A stretch of DNA of 64,000 nucleotides from Bradyrhizobium diazoefficiens (GTDB lineage Bacteria > Pseudomonadota > Alphaproteobacteria > Rhizobiales > Xanthobacteraceae), in the NCBI RefSeq assembly GCF_016616885.1, contig NZ_CP067102.1, forward strand, positions 6,042,501 through 6,106,500, written 5' to 3'. Shown piece by piece: positions 34,883-43,933 of the stretch. How positions within the stretch are numbered: position 1 is the first letter of the stretch; every line of letters starts with the position of its first letter. The position numbers and the translations under genes were made by a program. The notes beneath the pieces are model-generated. The model had not been told where the DNA came from and ran no database searches. It saw only the letters and a list, made by a program, of their open reading frames with translations.

Positions 34883-37246
34883 TTACACCGCCACCTTGCG
34901 ATGGAGCACCGGCGCGCCGGTGGTGAGGCTTTCCGCCGCATCGATGATGGCGTTCGCGTCGATGCCATAGTGGCGATAGAGGTCGGCGATGGTGCCGGTC
35001 TGGCCGAACTGCTCGACGCCGAGCGGCTCGACGCGATGGCCGCGGACACTGCCGAGCCAGCCGAGCGCGGACGGATGGCCGTCGATCACGGTCACGATGC
35101 CGCAGTCGCGCGGCAGTGGCGCCAGCAACTTTTCGATGTGGCTGAGATGCTGCACGCCACGCCGATCGCGCCGCAACTTTCGCGCGGCTGTCCACCCGGA
35201 GTGCAAGCGATCGGCCGAGGTGATCGCGAGCAGGCCGATGTCGCGGCGGCTCTCGCCGATGAAGCCGGTTGCCTCGATCGCCTCCGGCGCCACCGCGCCG
35301 GTATAGGCGATCACGAGTTCGGCATTCGGGCCCGGCTTGCGCAGCCAATAGGCGCCGTCGGTGATGCCCTGCTGCAGCTCCGGCGTCATGATCCGCTGCG
35401 CCTGCTCGATGCTGCGCGTCGACAACCGCAAATACACCGAGCCGCCCTCGCCCAGATCGCGCTGCATGTGCTCAAAACCCCAGCCCATCATCACCGCGAG
35501 CTCGTCGACGAAAGCCGGCTCGAACGTGGCGAGCCCGTCCTGCGCCATGCCGATCAGCGGCGTCGCGATCGACTGGTGCGCGCCGCCCTCCGGCGCGAGC
35601 GTGATGCCGGATGGCGTCGCCGCCACCATGAAGCGCGCATCCTGGTAGCAGGCATAGTTGAGCGCATCGAGGCCGCGCTCGATGAAGGGATCGTAAAGCG
35701 TGCCGACCGGCAAGAGCCGCGCGCCGTTGATCTGGTGCGACAGGCCGAGCGCGGAGAGCATGATGAACAGGTTCATCTCGGCGATCCCGAGCTCGATATG
35801 CTGGCCCTTGGGCGAGAAGTCCCAGTTGAAGGTGGATGGAATTTTCTCGCTGCGGAATAAATCCGCCTTCTCGCCGCGCGCGAACAGGCCGCGCCGGTTC
35901 ACCCACGGGCCGAGATTGGTCGAGACCGTGACGTCGGGCGACGTCGTGACGATGCGTTGTGCGAGCTCGCTGTCACCGCGCGCGATCTCGTTCAGCACGA
36001 GCCCAAAGCCCTGTTGCGTCGACATTTGTGGCGACGGCTTCAACGCGAGTTGCTGCGGCACCTCGATAACAGGCGCGGTCAGCCGGCGGCCGTCCTTGTT
36101 GAACGGCACACGCGCGAGGAAGGCGTCAAGCTCGGCGGCGTCCTGCGTCAGGCCCTCGTACTTGTCCCATTCGTGGCCGGGACGGATGTTCTGGCTCTCG
36201 CGATATTTCTCCATCTGCGCGACCGTCATCAGGCCGGCATGGTTGTCCTTGTGGCCCTGGAACGGCAGGCCGACGCCCTTGATGGTGTAGGCGATGAAGC
36301 AGACCGGACGGTCGTGATCGATCCGTTCGAACGCCTCCAGCATGCTCGCCATGTCGTGGCCGCCGAGGTTCGACATCAGCGCCAAGAGCTCCTTGTCGCT
36401 GCGCTTGTCGATCAGCCTGGTGATCGGTCCCTGGTCGCCGATCTCGTCATGCAAATGCTTGCGGAAGGCGGCGCCGCCCTGGAAGCACAGCGCCGCATAG
36501 AGCGCGTTCGGGCAATTGTCGATCCAGCGCTTCAGCGCCTCGCCGCCGGGTTCGGCAAAGGCCTCGCGCATCAGGCGACCGTATTTCACGATGACCACGT
36601 CCCAGCCGAAATTGCGGAACATCGTCTCGAACTTTTCCCAGAGACCTTCGCGCACGACGGCATCGAGCGACTGGCGGTTATAGTCGACCACCCACCAGGT
36701 GTTGCGCAGGCCGTGCTTCCAGCCTTCGGCCAGCGCTTCGAAGATGTTGCCCTCGTCCATCTCGGCGTCGCCGACGAGCGCGATCATCCGCCCTTCACGG
36801 CGATCCTTCATCCAGCCATGCGCCTTGACGTAATCCTGCACCAGCGAGGCGAACAGCGTCTGCGCGACGCCGAGGCCGACCGAGCCTGTCGAGAAATCGA
36901 CGTCGTCGACGTCCTTGGTGCGCGAGGGATAGGATTGCGCGCCCTTGAAGCCGCGGAAATTCTCGAGCTTCTCGCGGGTCTGCCGGCCGAACAGATACTG
37001 GATGGCGTGGAACACCGGGCTCGCATGCGGCTTCACCGCGACACGGTCCTCAGGCCGCAACACGCTAAAATACAGCGCCGACATAATGGTGGCGAGCGAG
37101 GCCGAGGAGGCCTGATGTCCCCCGACCTTCAGTCCATCCGTGTTCGACCGAACGTGGTTGGCGTGGTGGATGGTCCATGACGACAGCCACAGCGCCTTGC
37201 GGGTCAGTGCGGTCAATGTGTCGAGACGGGCGGAATCAACGGGCAT
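34883..37246 (-). CDS. Pyruvate-dehydrogenase-E1-like (MdeB-like) thiamine-diphosphate enzyme
   Basis: A 787-residue transketolase-superfamily protein. It begins with a ThDP-binding half containing SNTDGLKVGGHQASSASLATIM near 35-55 and GDAEMDEGNIFEALAEGW near 157-175. A pyrimidine-binding half includes GQHIELGIAEMNLF near 470. The layout matches homodimeric E1 (AceE) and MdeB-type 2-oxo-acid dehydrogenases. Those with divergent Lrp regulators in pseudomonads act on 2-oxobutyrate in methionine breakdown. The start follows CGGGAG at 37246. No E2 or E3 gene is adjacent, and no methionine gamma-lyase gene was seen in the window. Confidence 0.85.
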   Translation of the reverse strand: MPVDSARLDTLTALTRKALWLSSWTIHHANHVRSNTDGLKVGGHQASSASLATIMSALYFSVLRPEDRVAVKPHASPVFHAIQYLFGRQTREKLENFRGFKGAQSYPSRTKDVDDVDFSTGSVGLGVAQTLFASLVQDYVKAHGWMKDRREGRMIALVGDAEMDEGNIFEALAEGWKHGLRNTWWVVDYNRQSLDAVVREGLWEKFETMFRNFGWDVVIVKYGRLMREAFAEPGGEALKRWIDNCPNALYAALCFQGGAAFRKHLHDEIGDQGPITRLIDKRSDKELLALMSNLGGHDMASMLEAFERIDHDRPVCFIAYTIKGVGLPFQGHKDNHAGLMTVAQMEKYRESQNIRPGHEWDKYEGLTQDAAELDAFLARVPFNKDGRRLTAPVIEVPQQLALKPSPQMSTQQGFGLVLNEIARGDSELAQRIVTTSPDVTVSTNLGPWVNRRGLFARGEKADLFRSEKIPSTFNWDFSPKGQHIELGIAEMNLFIMLSALGLSHQINGARLLPVGTLYDPFIERGLDALNYACYQDARFMVAATPSGITLAPEGGAHQSIATPLIGMAQDGLATFEPAFVDELAVMMGWGFEHMQRDLGEGGSVYLRLSTRSIEQAQRIMTPELQQGITDGAYWLRKPGPNAELVIAYTGAVAPEAIEATGFIGESRRDIGLLAITSADRLHSGWTAARKLRRDRRGVQHLSHIEKLLAPLPRDCGIVTVIDGHPSALGWLGSVRGHRVEPLGVEQFGQTGTIADLYRHYGIDANAIIDAAESLTTGAPVLHRKVAV

Positions 37247-37378
37247 GGCAATGCTCCCGGAAACAGGTGCCAAATGATACGCCTGCGGGCGCCGCCATAC
37301 TTCTCAATTTTTCGCGCCGTAACACCGAATATTGGGATACTTTACCAATCTATCCAGCCAAATACAGGTTTCATCCCA

Positions 37379-37840
37379 ATGCCCGGGCTCGACGCCATCG
37401 ACCGCAAAATCCTCAGCTCCCTCCAGACCGACAGCCGGCTGACCATGCAGGAGCTCGCCGACAAGGTCGGGCTCTCGGTCTCGCCCTGCCATCGCCGGGT
37501 CAAGCTGCTGGAGGAACGCGGTGTCATCTCGCGCTATATCGCGACGGTGGACCAGAAGGCGCTGGGCCTGCATGTCAGCGTCTTCATCTCGATCAAGCTG
37601 GCGCGGCAGAAGGAGGAGGATCTCAACCGCTTTGCCCGCGCCATTTCGAAATGGGACGAGGTGCTGGAGTGCTATCTGATGACCGGTAACCGCGACTATC
37701 TGCTGCGCGTCGTCGCGGCCGACCTCGCCTCCTACGAGACCTTCCTCAAGACCAAGCTGACCCGGCTCGACGGCATTGCCTCGATCGAGTCCAGCTTCGC
37801 GCTCAGCCAGGTCAAATATTCGATCGCGCTGCCGGTCTGA
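37379..37840 (+). CDS. Lrp/AsnC-family transcriptional regulator
   Basis: A 153-residue regulator with an N-terminal helix-turn-helix (DAIDRKILSSLQTDSRLTMQELADKVGLSVSPCHRRVKLLEERGVI, about 4-50) and a C-terminal RAM effector domain ending near 150. The start is the ATG at 37379, at the point where family similarity begins. It is divergent from the E1-like gene with a 132-bp shared region, the arrangement known for mdeR/mdeB, so it probably controls that gene in response to an amino acid. Confidence 0.92.
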   Translation: MPGLDAIDRKILSSLQTDSRLTMQELADKVGLSVSPCHRRVKLLEERGVISRYIATVDQKALGLHVSVFISIKLARQKEEDLNRFARAISKWDEVLECYLMTGNRDYLLRVVAADLASYETFLKTKLTRLDGIASIESSFALSQVKYSIALPV

Positions 37841-37960
37841 CGGCTCCTGCCGGGCCATTTTCGCACTGGTCGGCCCGGCCGGCCGCCGGTGTCACATGGA
37901 CGCAATAAACCCCGTCGATGGTCGTGGGCGACAGGCATCCTTGGCCCGAGAGAGAGACCC

Positions 37961-38881
37961 ATGACTGCATCCGACCACACCTCCCAGACCGCCAAGCGCG
38001 AGCGCATCATTCAGGAGATGGCCGACGACCTCGACGAGGAGCTGGAGATGGAGCTCGATGACTCCAGGCTCGACGAACTGCTGGACGAGACTGACGTCCT
38101 TAATCCGACGGTGGATCGCAGGGTCTATTTCCGCGAGCTGCTTCGTCTCCAGGGCGAGTTGGTCAAGCTCCAGGACTGGGTCCAGAGCGAGAAGAAGAAG
38201 GTCGTGGTGCTGTTCGAGGGCCGCGATTCCGCCGGCAAGGGCGGCGTCATCAAGCGCATCACCCAGCGCCTCAATCCCCGCATCTGCCGCGTCGCCGCAC
38301 TCCCGGCACCGAGCGAGCGCGAGCGCACGCAATGGTATTTCCAGCGCTATGTCTCGCACCTCCCCGCAGGCGGCGAAATGGTGCTGTTCGACCGCAGCTG
38401 GTACAACCGCGCCGGCGTCGAGCGCGTGATGGGCTTCTGCACCGACGAGCAGTACCAGGAATTCTTCCAGACCGTGCCGGAGTTCGAGCGGATGCTGATC
38501 CGCTCCGGCATCATTCTGGTCAAGTACTGGTTCTCGATCACCGACGACACGCAGCAGTTCCGCTTCACCATGCGCATCCGGGATCCGCTGAAGCAGTGGA
38601 AGCTGAGCCCGATGGACGTCGAGGCGCGCAGCCGCTGGGAAGCCTACACCAAGGCCAAGGAGACCATGCTGGAGCACACGCACCTGCCCGACTCGCCGTG
38701 GTGGATCGTCGATGCCGTGGACAAGAAGCGCGCCCGGCTCAACTGCATTTCGCATCTCTTGAGCCAGATCCCCTACCAGGAGGTCGGCCGCACGCCCGTG
38801 GTGCTGCCACCGCGCGTGCGCAATCCCGATTATCACCGCGGCCCGATCCCGCCGGAGATGTACGTGCCTTCGAAGTATTGA
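37961..38881 (+). CDS. ppk2: Polyphosphate kinase 2 family protein
   Basis: A 306-residue PPK2. The Walker A motif FEGRDSAGKGG lies at about 85-95, the DRSWYNRAGVERVMGF lid/Walker B segment at about 144-159, and RSWYNRAG and KYWFSI are PPK2 hallmarks. An acidic N-terminal helix (about 20-45, DDLDEELEMELDD) precedes the domain. The family transfers phosphate between polyphosphate and nucleotides, commonly making GTP or ATP. The ATG follows GAGAGAG. It reads alone between an Lrp gene and a convergent transporter gene. Confidence 0.93.
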   Translation: MTASDHTSQTAKRERIIQEMADDLDEELEMELDDSRLDELLDETDVLNPTVDRRVYFRELLRLQGELVKLQDWVQSEKKKVVVLFEGRDSAGKGGVIKRITQRLNPRICRVAALPAPSERERTQWYFQRYVSHLPAGGEMVLFDRSWYNRAGVERVMGFCTDEQYQEFFQTVPEFERMLIRSGIILVKYWFSITDDTQQFRFTMRIRDPLKQWKLSPMDVEARSRWEAYTKAKETMLEHTHLPDSPWWIVDAVDKKRARLNCISHLLSQIPYQEVGRTPVVLPPRVRNPDYHRGPIPPEMYVPSKY

Positions 38882-38963
38882 GAAGGTCCCGTAGGACGCG
38901 CATCCGGCTCCTCCCATATCGTTGGAGCCGTTGATAGCACGAAGCGGGACGCCTGAACTTGCG

Positions 38964-40001
38964 TCAGGGGTTCGGAGAACGCTCTTCCAGCACGAGGAGC
39001 TGGGCGCGACGGATGCGCTCGCGATGGGCGATATAGAGACCGCTGGCGACGATGAAGGCCGCGCCGGTGACGGTCCAGACGTCAGGCAGTTCCCCGAACA
39101 GGAAGAAGCCCAGAATGCTGACCCAGAGCAGTTGCGTGTAGGAGAACGGCGCCAGCACCGAGGCATCGCCGTAGCGATAGGCAAGCACGATGATCCACTG
39201 GCCGATGGTGGAGGCAAGGCCGATCACGATGCCGAGCCCGATGCCTGTCCATGTCGGCGTGACCCAGACGAACGGCACCATCACACTGAGGATCGCAACG
39301 CCGGTGAGAGCCGAATACGCCATCGTGGTGAGCACGGCTTCGCGGCCGCTCATCAGGCGCGTCAGAATCAGCGCGGCGGCCCAACAGAACGCCGAGACGA
39401 TCGGGAAGAAGGCGGCGACGTGGAACGCGCTCGAACCCGGCCGCAGGATGATCATCACGCCGATCAGGCCGATCACGGTCGCGATCCAGCGCCGCATGCC
39501 GACCTTCTCGCTGAGGAAGATGATCGACAGCGCGGTGACGAACAGCGGCGAGACGAAGCCGGTCGCAGACGCTTCCGCGATGGGGAGGAAGCGCAGGCCG
39601 GTGATGAAGAACAGCGAGGAGCCGAGCAGCGCGACGCCGCGCATCAATTGCAGCCCGAGACGCTCGGTGCGCATCGCGTGCAGCGGCGACCCCGGCAGCA
39701 TCACCGGCGTGAACATCAGCGCGAAGGTGACGAAGCGGATCCAGGTGATCTCGATCGACGGCAGGCTGGTCGAGAGATATTTCGCGGTGACGTCGGAGCA
39801 GCCGAGAAACACCGTCGACAGCAGCACCAGCGCAATGCCCTTGAAGGGATGATCGACGCGCGCAGGTGCACGGCGAGCCTCCTGCTTCTTCTCCGGCACG
39901 GGCATGGGAATACTGTCGAGCCTTGCGGCTGCGGCGGGCGGCGGTGTCACGGCTGGAACCTGGGGAAACGACGATTCGGGAACGATCGTAAAAAACGACA
40001 T
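38964..40001 (-). CDS. EamA/DMT-family transporter
   Basis: A 345-residue inner-membrane protein with ten hydrophobic segments in two EamA repeats (about 55-190 and 200-330). A Pro/Ala-rich cytoplasmic N-terminus of about 50 residues precedes them. The drug/metabolite transporter superfamily usually exports metabolites or amino acids. The ATG at 40001 is preferred over a GTG at 40016. No substrate can be named; neighbours are unrelated. Confidence 0.88.
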   Translation of the reverse strand: MSFFTIVPESSFPQVPAVTPPPAAAARLDSIPMPVPEKKQEARRAPARVDHPFKGIALVLLSTVFLGCSDVTAKYLSTSLPSIEITWIRFVTFALMFTPVMLPGSPLHAMRTERLGLQLMRGVALLGSSLFFITGLRFLPIAEASATGFVSPLFVTALSIIFLSEKVGMRRWIATVIGLIGVMIILRPGSSAFHVAAFFPIVSAFCWAAALILTRLMSGREAVLTTMAYSALTGVAILSVMVPFVWVTPTWTGIGLGIVIGLASTIGQWIIVLAYRYGDASVLAPFSYTQLLWVSILGFFLFGELPDVWTVTGAAFIVASGLYIAHRERIRRAQLLVLEERSPNP

Positions 40002-40091
40002 ATGCGCCGCTTTCACAACTTCCGAAAACAGGATGCCGATATGCGCTCACGTCCGCGCATCAATACTCCGTTAATAATAGGCCTTTGTGCA

Positions 40092-40931
40092 CTACAGCAT
40101 GGGCAGACCGCGCGGCTTCGGACCGCGCGGAAACGCCGCATCCAACGCCGAAATCTCCTCTTTCCTCAGCACAAGATCGCCAGCGGCGCCATTTTCACCG
40201 GCATGTTCCGCAGACGACGCCTTCGGAATCGCGAATACCGTAGTTGCACGGGTGAGAAAGCTCAGCGCGACCTGACGCGGCGTCGCGCGACGCGCCTCCG
40301 CAATGTGCGCGAGCACGGCGCCGCCCTTGCTGCGCTCATCGGGAAAATCATCGTGCCCGAACGGTGAATAGGCGACGACGGCGACGCCGTGCTTCTCACA
40401 CCAGGGGATGACGGCGTGCTCGATCGCACGTTCCTTCAGATGATAGAGCACCTGATTGCAGGCGATACGGCCTTCGCCGGATACATCGAGGATTTCGCCG
40501 AGATCGTCGGCGTCGAAATTGGAGACGCCCCAGGATTTGATCTTGCCGGCCTTTACCAGCTCCTCGAACGCGGCGACGGTGTCTTCCAACGCATACGCCC
40601 CACGCCAGTGCAGCAGATAGCAATCGAGTCGATCCGTCTTCAGCCGCTTCAGCGAGCGCTCGCAAGCCGCGATGGTGCCGCGGCGCGAGGCGTTGCTCGG
40701 CAGCACCTTTGAGACCAGGAACACTTCATCACGGCGGCCGGCGATCGCATCGGCAATGACGAGCTCGGCATCGCCATACATCTCGGCGGTGTCGATATGG
40801 GTCACGCCGAGATCAAGCCCGCGCTGCAGCGCCGCGATTGCGCGCTTGCGATCGCCGTGGTCGAGATACCATGTGCCCTGCCCGATCACGGAGACGTTGG
40901 CGCCGGTCCTGCCGAAGGGATGCGTGTTCAT
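40092..40931 (-). CDS. Aldo/keto reductase
   Basis: A 279-residue TIM-barrel NADPH-dependent reductase. The family motif HIDTAEMYGDAE lies near 47-58 (catalytic Asp and Tyr), the active-site Lys in VSKVLP near 79 and the His in DCYLLHWRG near 110. The C-terminal FAIPKAS near 236 binds the cofactor. The ATG follows GGAGAACA. Substrate is an unspecified aldehyde or ketone. A family-A palindromic repeat separates it from nasC. Confidence 0.92.
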   Translation of the reverse strand: MNTHPFGRTGANVSVIGQGTWYLDHGDRKRAIAALQRGLDLGVTHIDTAEMYGDAELVIADAIAGRRDEVFLVSKVLPSNASRRGTIAACERSLKRLKTDRLDCYLLHWRGAYALEDTVAAFEELVKAGKIKSWGVSNFDADDLGEILDVSGEGRIACNQVLYHLKERAIEHAVIPWCEKHGVAVVAYSPFGHDDFPDERSKGGAVLAHIAEARRATPRQVALSFLTRATTVFAIPKASSAEHAGENGAAGDLVLRKEEISALDAAFPRGPKPRGLPML

Positions 40932-41076
40932 GTTGTTCTCCGATGCCGCTCTTTCGCTCAGGCAACCGCCACCAAGCTCAGGAGTTCAATCCGCTGATGT
41001 CGGCAAGAGCGCGGCAACATAGGGCACAATCGACGGCGCGTCGATTGGGACAGCGGCATGGCTCCTCGCCCTCACT

Positions 41077-41178
41077 GTCATTCCCCGCGAAAGCGGGGAA
41101 TCCAGTACGCCGCGGCTTCTCTGTACCCCATCGCTGTCTCTGGAATACCGGATCGCCCGGTCAAGCCGGACGATGACG
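41077..41178. repeat. Palindromic intergenic repeat, family A copy 2
   Basis: The first arm gtcattccccgcgaaagcgg and the loop start cgccgcggcttctc match the copy at 14491. The second arm has diverged, ending ggtcaagccggacgatgac, so the pairing is looser. It lies downstream of the nasC stop and could act as an mRNA 3'-end structure for the nitrate operon. Confidence 0.75.
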
Positions 41179-41212
41179 GCAGCGCGTGCGGCGACGACCT
41201 CGAACGGCGTCT

Positions 41213-43918
41213 CTACCCCGCCGCGCCCGCGATCTTCGCCTGCTTCGCCGGCACCGCCTCGGTCGTTGCAATCAGGCGCTTCAGCTCGGGGATGCAGGAG
41301 CCGCAATTGGTGCCGGCCTTGAGTTTTGCGCCGATCTCGGCGGCGGTGCGCGCGCCGCTCGCGATGGTGTCGCAGATGGTGGCGCGGCCAACGCCGAAGC
41401 AGGCGCAGACGATCGGACCGGTCGCCGCGGCGCCTTCGCTGGACCTGCCTGACAGCAGCATGCGGCGCTGATCGTCGGTGACGCGATCGGCCGCGAACAC
41501 ACTCTTCACCACCTCCCAGTCGCCAGCATCATGCGCGGGGCCGACGAACAGACAGGTCTCGATGCGATCGCCCGTGAACGAGGCCGCGCGATAAACGCCA
41601 CCGCCGAAATCGCGATAATCGGCGACGTCTTCGCCGGCAAGGCCGCCGAGCCAGGCCGGCCAGCGCGACAGATCGGCGTTGTCGGCGAAGAGATAACCGA
41701 AGCCGCCGGCGACAGTCGCGCGAGTCCACAGCAGGTTTTGCGGGAGATCGAGTTGCTTCCGCGAGAGTGCAAAACCACGGAAGACGTATTCATACGGTGC
41801 GATCGCAGCCGGCGTCGCCTTCGACTCCGGCTGCCCGGAGAACGGATCCGTGAACGGCGCGACCAGCGCGCCGACGCGGCCGTGCGAGGCATTCATCGCG
41901 CTCCAGTGGATCGGCGCGAACAACGCGCCGCGCTGTTGCCGCTCGCTGACGACGGCCTTCAAAATGCACTGGCCGTAGTCGGTGGTGATGCGGGCATAGC
42001 CATCATGGACGATGCCGTATTTGTTGGCGTCGTCGGGATGGATCTCGACGAACGGCTCGGGCAGATGCGCGCCGAGCCGCTTGCTCAGCCCCGTGCGCGT
42101 CATGGTGTGCCACTGGTCGCGGATGCGTCCGGTATTGAGCCGCAGGGGACGCGACGGTCCGGTCTCGCTGCGCAGCGCCGGTACCTCCGGCGCAACGAAG
42201 CGGCCTTTGCCGTCATTGGTGAAGAAGCCGCCGTTCGCAAAGAAACGCTCGCCCGGAGCCTCACCTTCGCGTGCGGGCCATTGCACGGGCTTCAGGGCAT
42301 CGAAGGCCTCGTCGGATAGCGACGTCAGCGCGCCGATGTCGAAATCGCGGCTGCCGTTGTTCTCGAAGGTCGATAGCGCGGCATGCTCGCGGAATATTTC
42401 GGCGGCGGATTTGTAATTGAAGCTGTCGCCGAAGCCGAGGCGTTTTGCGGTCTCGCTGAGAATCCACCAATCGGGGCGCGCCTCGCCGGGCGCGGGGAGG
42501 AACGAACGCTGGCGCGAGATGCGGCGCTCGGAATTGGTCACCGTGCCCGACTTCTCGCCCCAGGCCAGCGCCGGCAGCAGCACGTGCGCGCCGGCCTCGA
42601 CCGTGTCGTTGGAGAGCACGTTCTCGGATACCACAAACAGCTCGAGCTTCTTCAGCGCCTCGCGCACGAAGTCCGCATCGGGCAGCGACACCGCGGGGTT
42701 GGTGCCCATCACCCACAGCGCCTTGACCTCGCCGCGATTGATCGCCTCGAACAGCTGCACCGCTTTCAACCCCTCATGGGTCGCAGTGCGCGGCGCCTTC
42801 CAGAACCGCCGCACGCGGTCGATGTCGGGCGGCGTGAAACCCATATGGGCGGCGAGCATATTGGCGAGGCCGCCGACCTCGCGGCCGCCCATCGCATTGG
42901 GCTGGCCCGTCAGCGAGAACGGCGAGGCGCCGAGCTTGCCGATACGGCCCGTGGCGAGGTGGCAGTTGAGGATCGCATTGACCTTGTCGGTGCCCTGCGC
43001 CGACTGGTTCACGCCCTGCGAATAGAGCGTGACGACACGCTCGGTGTCGCGGAACATCTTGAAGAAGGTGGCGACGTCCTGCTCGGAGAGGCCGGACGCC
43101 AGCGCGGTCGCGGTGACGCTGCCGGCGATGTTGCGCGCGCGCGCCAGCGCATCGTCGAAGCCCGACGTGTTCTGAGCGATATACTCCTGATCCAATGCTC
43201 CGTTGTCGGCGAGATGGACGAACAGGCCGGAGAACAGCGCGGTATCGGTGCCGGGCTTGAGGCCGAGGAACAGATCGACATCGCTCGCGGTATCGGTGCG
43301 GCGCGGATCGATCACGATCATGCGGGCGCCGCGCTCCTGCCGGTTTTTCAGCATGCGCTGGAACAGCACCGGGTGGCACCAGGCCGCGTTCGAGCCGACG
43401 AAGACGAGCAGATCGGCCTGGTCGAGATCCTCGTAGCAGCCGGGCACGGTGTCGGCGCCGAAGGCACGGCGGTGGCCGGCGACCGAGGACGACATGCAGA
43501 GCCGCGAATTGGTGTCGACGTTCGCCGTGCCGACAAAGCCCTTCATCAGCTTGTTGGCGACGTAATAGTCCTCGGTGAGCAGCTGCCCCGAAAGATAGAA
43601 TGCGACCGTGTCGGCACCGTCGCGCGCGACAATGTGCTGCATGCGATGCGCAACATGGTCGAGCGCATCGCTCCACGCGACACGCTCCAGCACGCCCTTG
43701 CAGCGGATCATCGGATACAGCAGCCTGCTCTCGAGCCCGACGGTCTCGCCGAGCGCAGAGCCTTTCGAGCACAGCCGGCCGAAATTGGCAGGATGATCGG
43801 GATCACCCGCGATCGCAGCGCCGCCTGCGCCGTCGGGCGTTGCGAGCACGCCGCAGCCGACGCCGCAATAGGGACAGGTCGTCTTGGTCGTGCGGAGGTT
43901 AGGGTCGATCGCCGTCAT
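41213..43918 (-). CDS. nasC: Assimilatory nitrate reductase catalytic subunit
   Basis: A 901-residue molybdopterin enzyme that reduces nitrate to nitrite in the cytoplasm. The N-terminal [4Fe-4S] ligands are C15, C18, C22 and C50 (CPYCGVGC ... GRLCSKG). Mo-bis-MGD domains follow to about residue 700. A C-terminal BFD-like [2Fe-2S] module (CACFGVG near 836 and NCGSC near 872) is a hallmark of NasA/NasC-type enzymes fed by a flavoprotein. It is the last gene of the narK-bjgb-flp-nasC operon, 15 bp after flp. Confidence 0.95.
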   Translation of the reverse strand: MTAIDPNLRTTKTTCPYCGVGCGVLATPDGAGGAAIAGDPDHPANFGRLCSKGSALGETVGLESRLLYPMIRCKGVLERVAWSDALDHVAHRMQHIVARDGADTVAFYLSGQLLTEDYYVANKLMKGFVGTANVDTNSRLCMSSSVAGHRRAFGADTVPGCYEDLDQADLLVFVGSNAAWCHPVLFQRMLKNRQERGARMIVIDPRRTDTASDVDLFLGLKPGTDTALFSGLFVHLADNGALDQEYIAQNTSGFDDALARARNIAGSVTATALASGLSEQDVATFFKMFRDTERVVTLYSQGVNQSAQGTDKVNAILNCHLATGRIGKLGASPFSLTGQPNAMGGREVGGLANMLAAHMGFTPPDIDRVRRFWKAPRTATHEGLKAVQLFEAINRGEVKALWVMGTNPAVSLPDADFVREALKKLELFVVSENVLSNDTVEAGAHVLLPALAWGEKSGTVTNSERRISRQRSFLPAPGEARPDWWILSETAKRLGFGDSFNYKSAAEIFREHAALSTFENNGSRDFDIGALTSLSDEAFDALKPVQWPAREGEAPGERFFANGGFFTNDGKGRFVAPEVPALRSETGPSRPLRLNTGRIRDQWHTMTRTGLSKRLGAHLPEPFVEIHPDDANKYGIVHDGYARITTDYGQCILKAVVSERQQRGALFAPIHWSAMNASHGRVGALVAPFTDPFSGQPESKATPAAIAPYEYVFRGFALSRKQLDLPQNLLWTRATVAGGFGYLFADNADLSRWPAWLGGLAGEDVADYRDFGGGVYRAASFTGDRIETCLFVGPAHDAGDWEVVKSVFAADRVTDDQRRMLLSGRSSEGAAATGPIVCACFGVGRATICDTIASGARTAAEIGAKLKAGTNCGSCIPELKRLIATTEAVPAKQAKIAGAAG

Positions 43919-43933
43919 GTCAAGCCGCCTCCT

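Noticed and set aside
38922..40367. 481-codon plus-strand frame opposite the DMT transporter
   Set aside because: Shadow of the transporter gene with a non-protein-like composition and no ribosome binding site.
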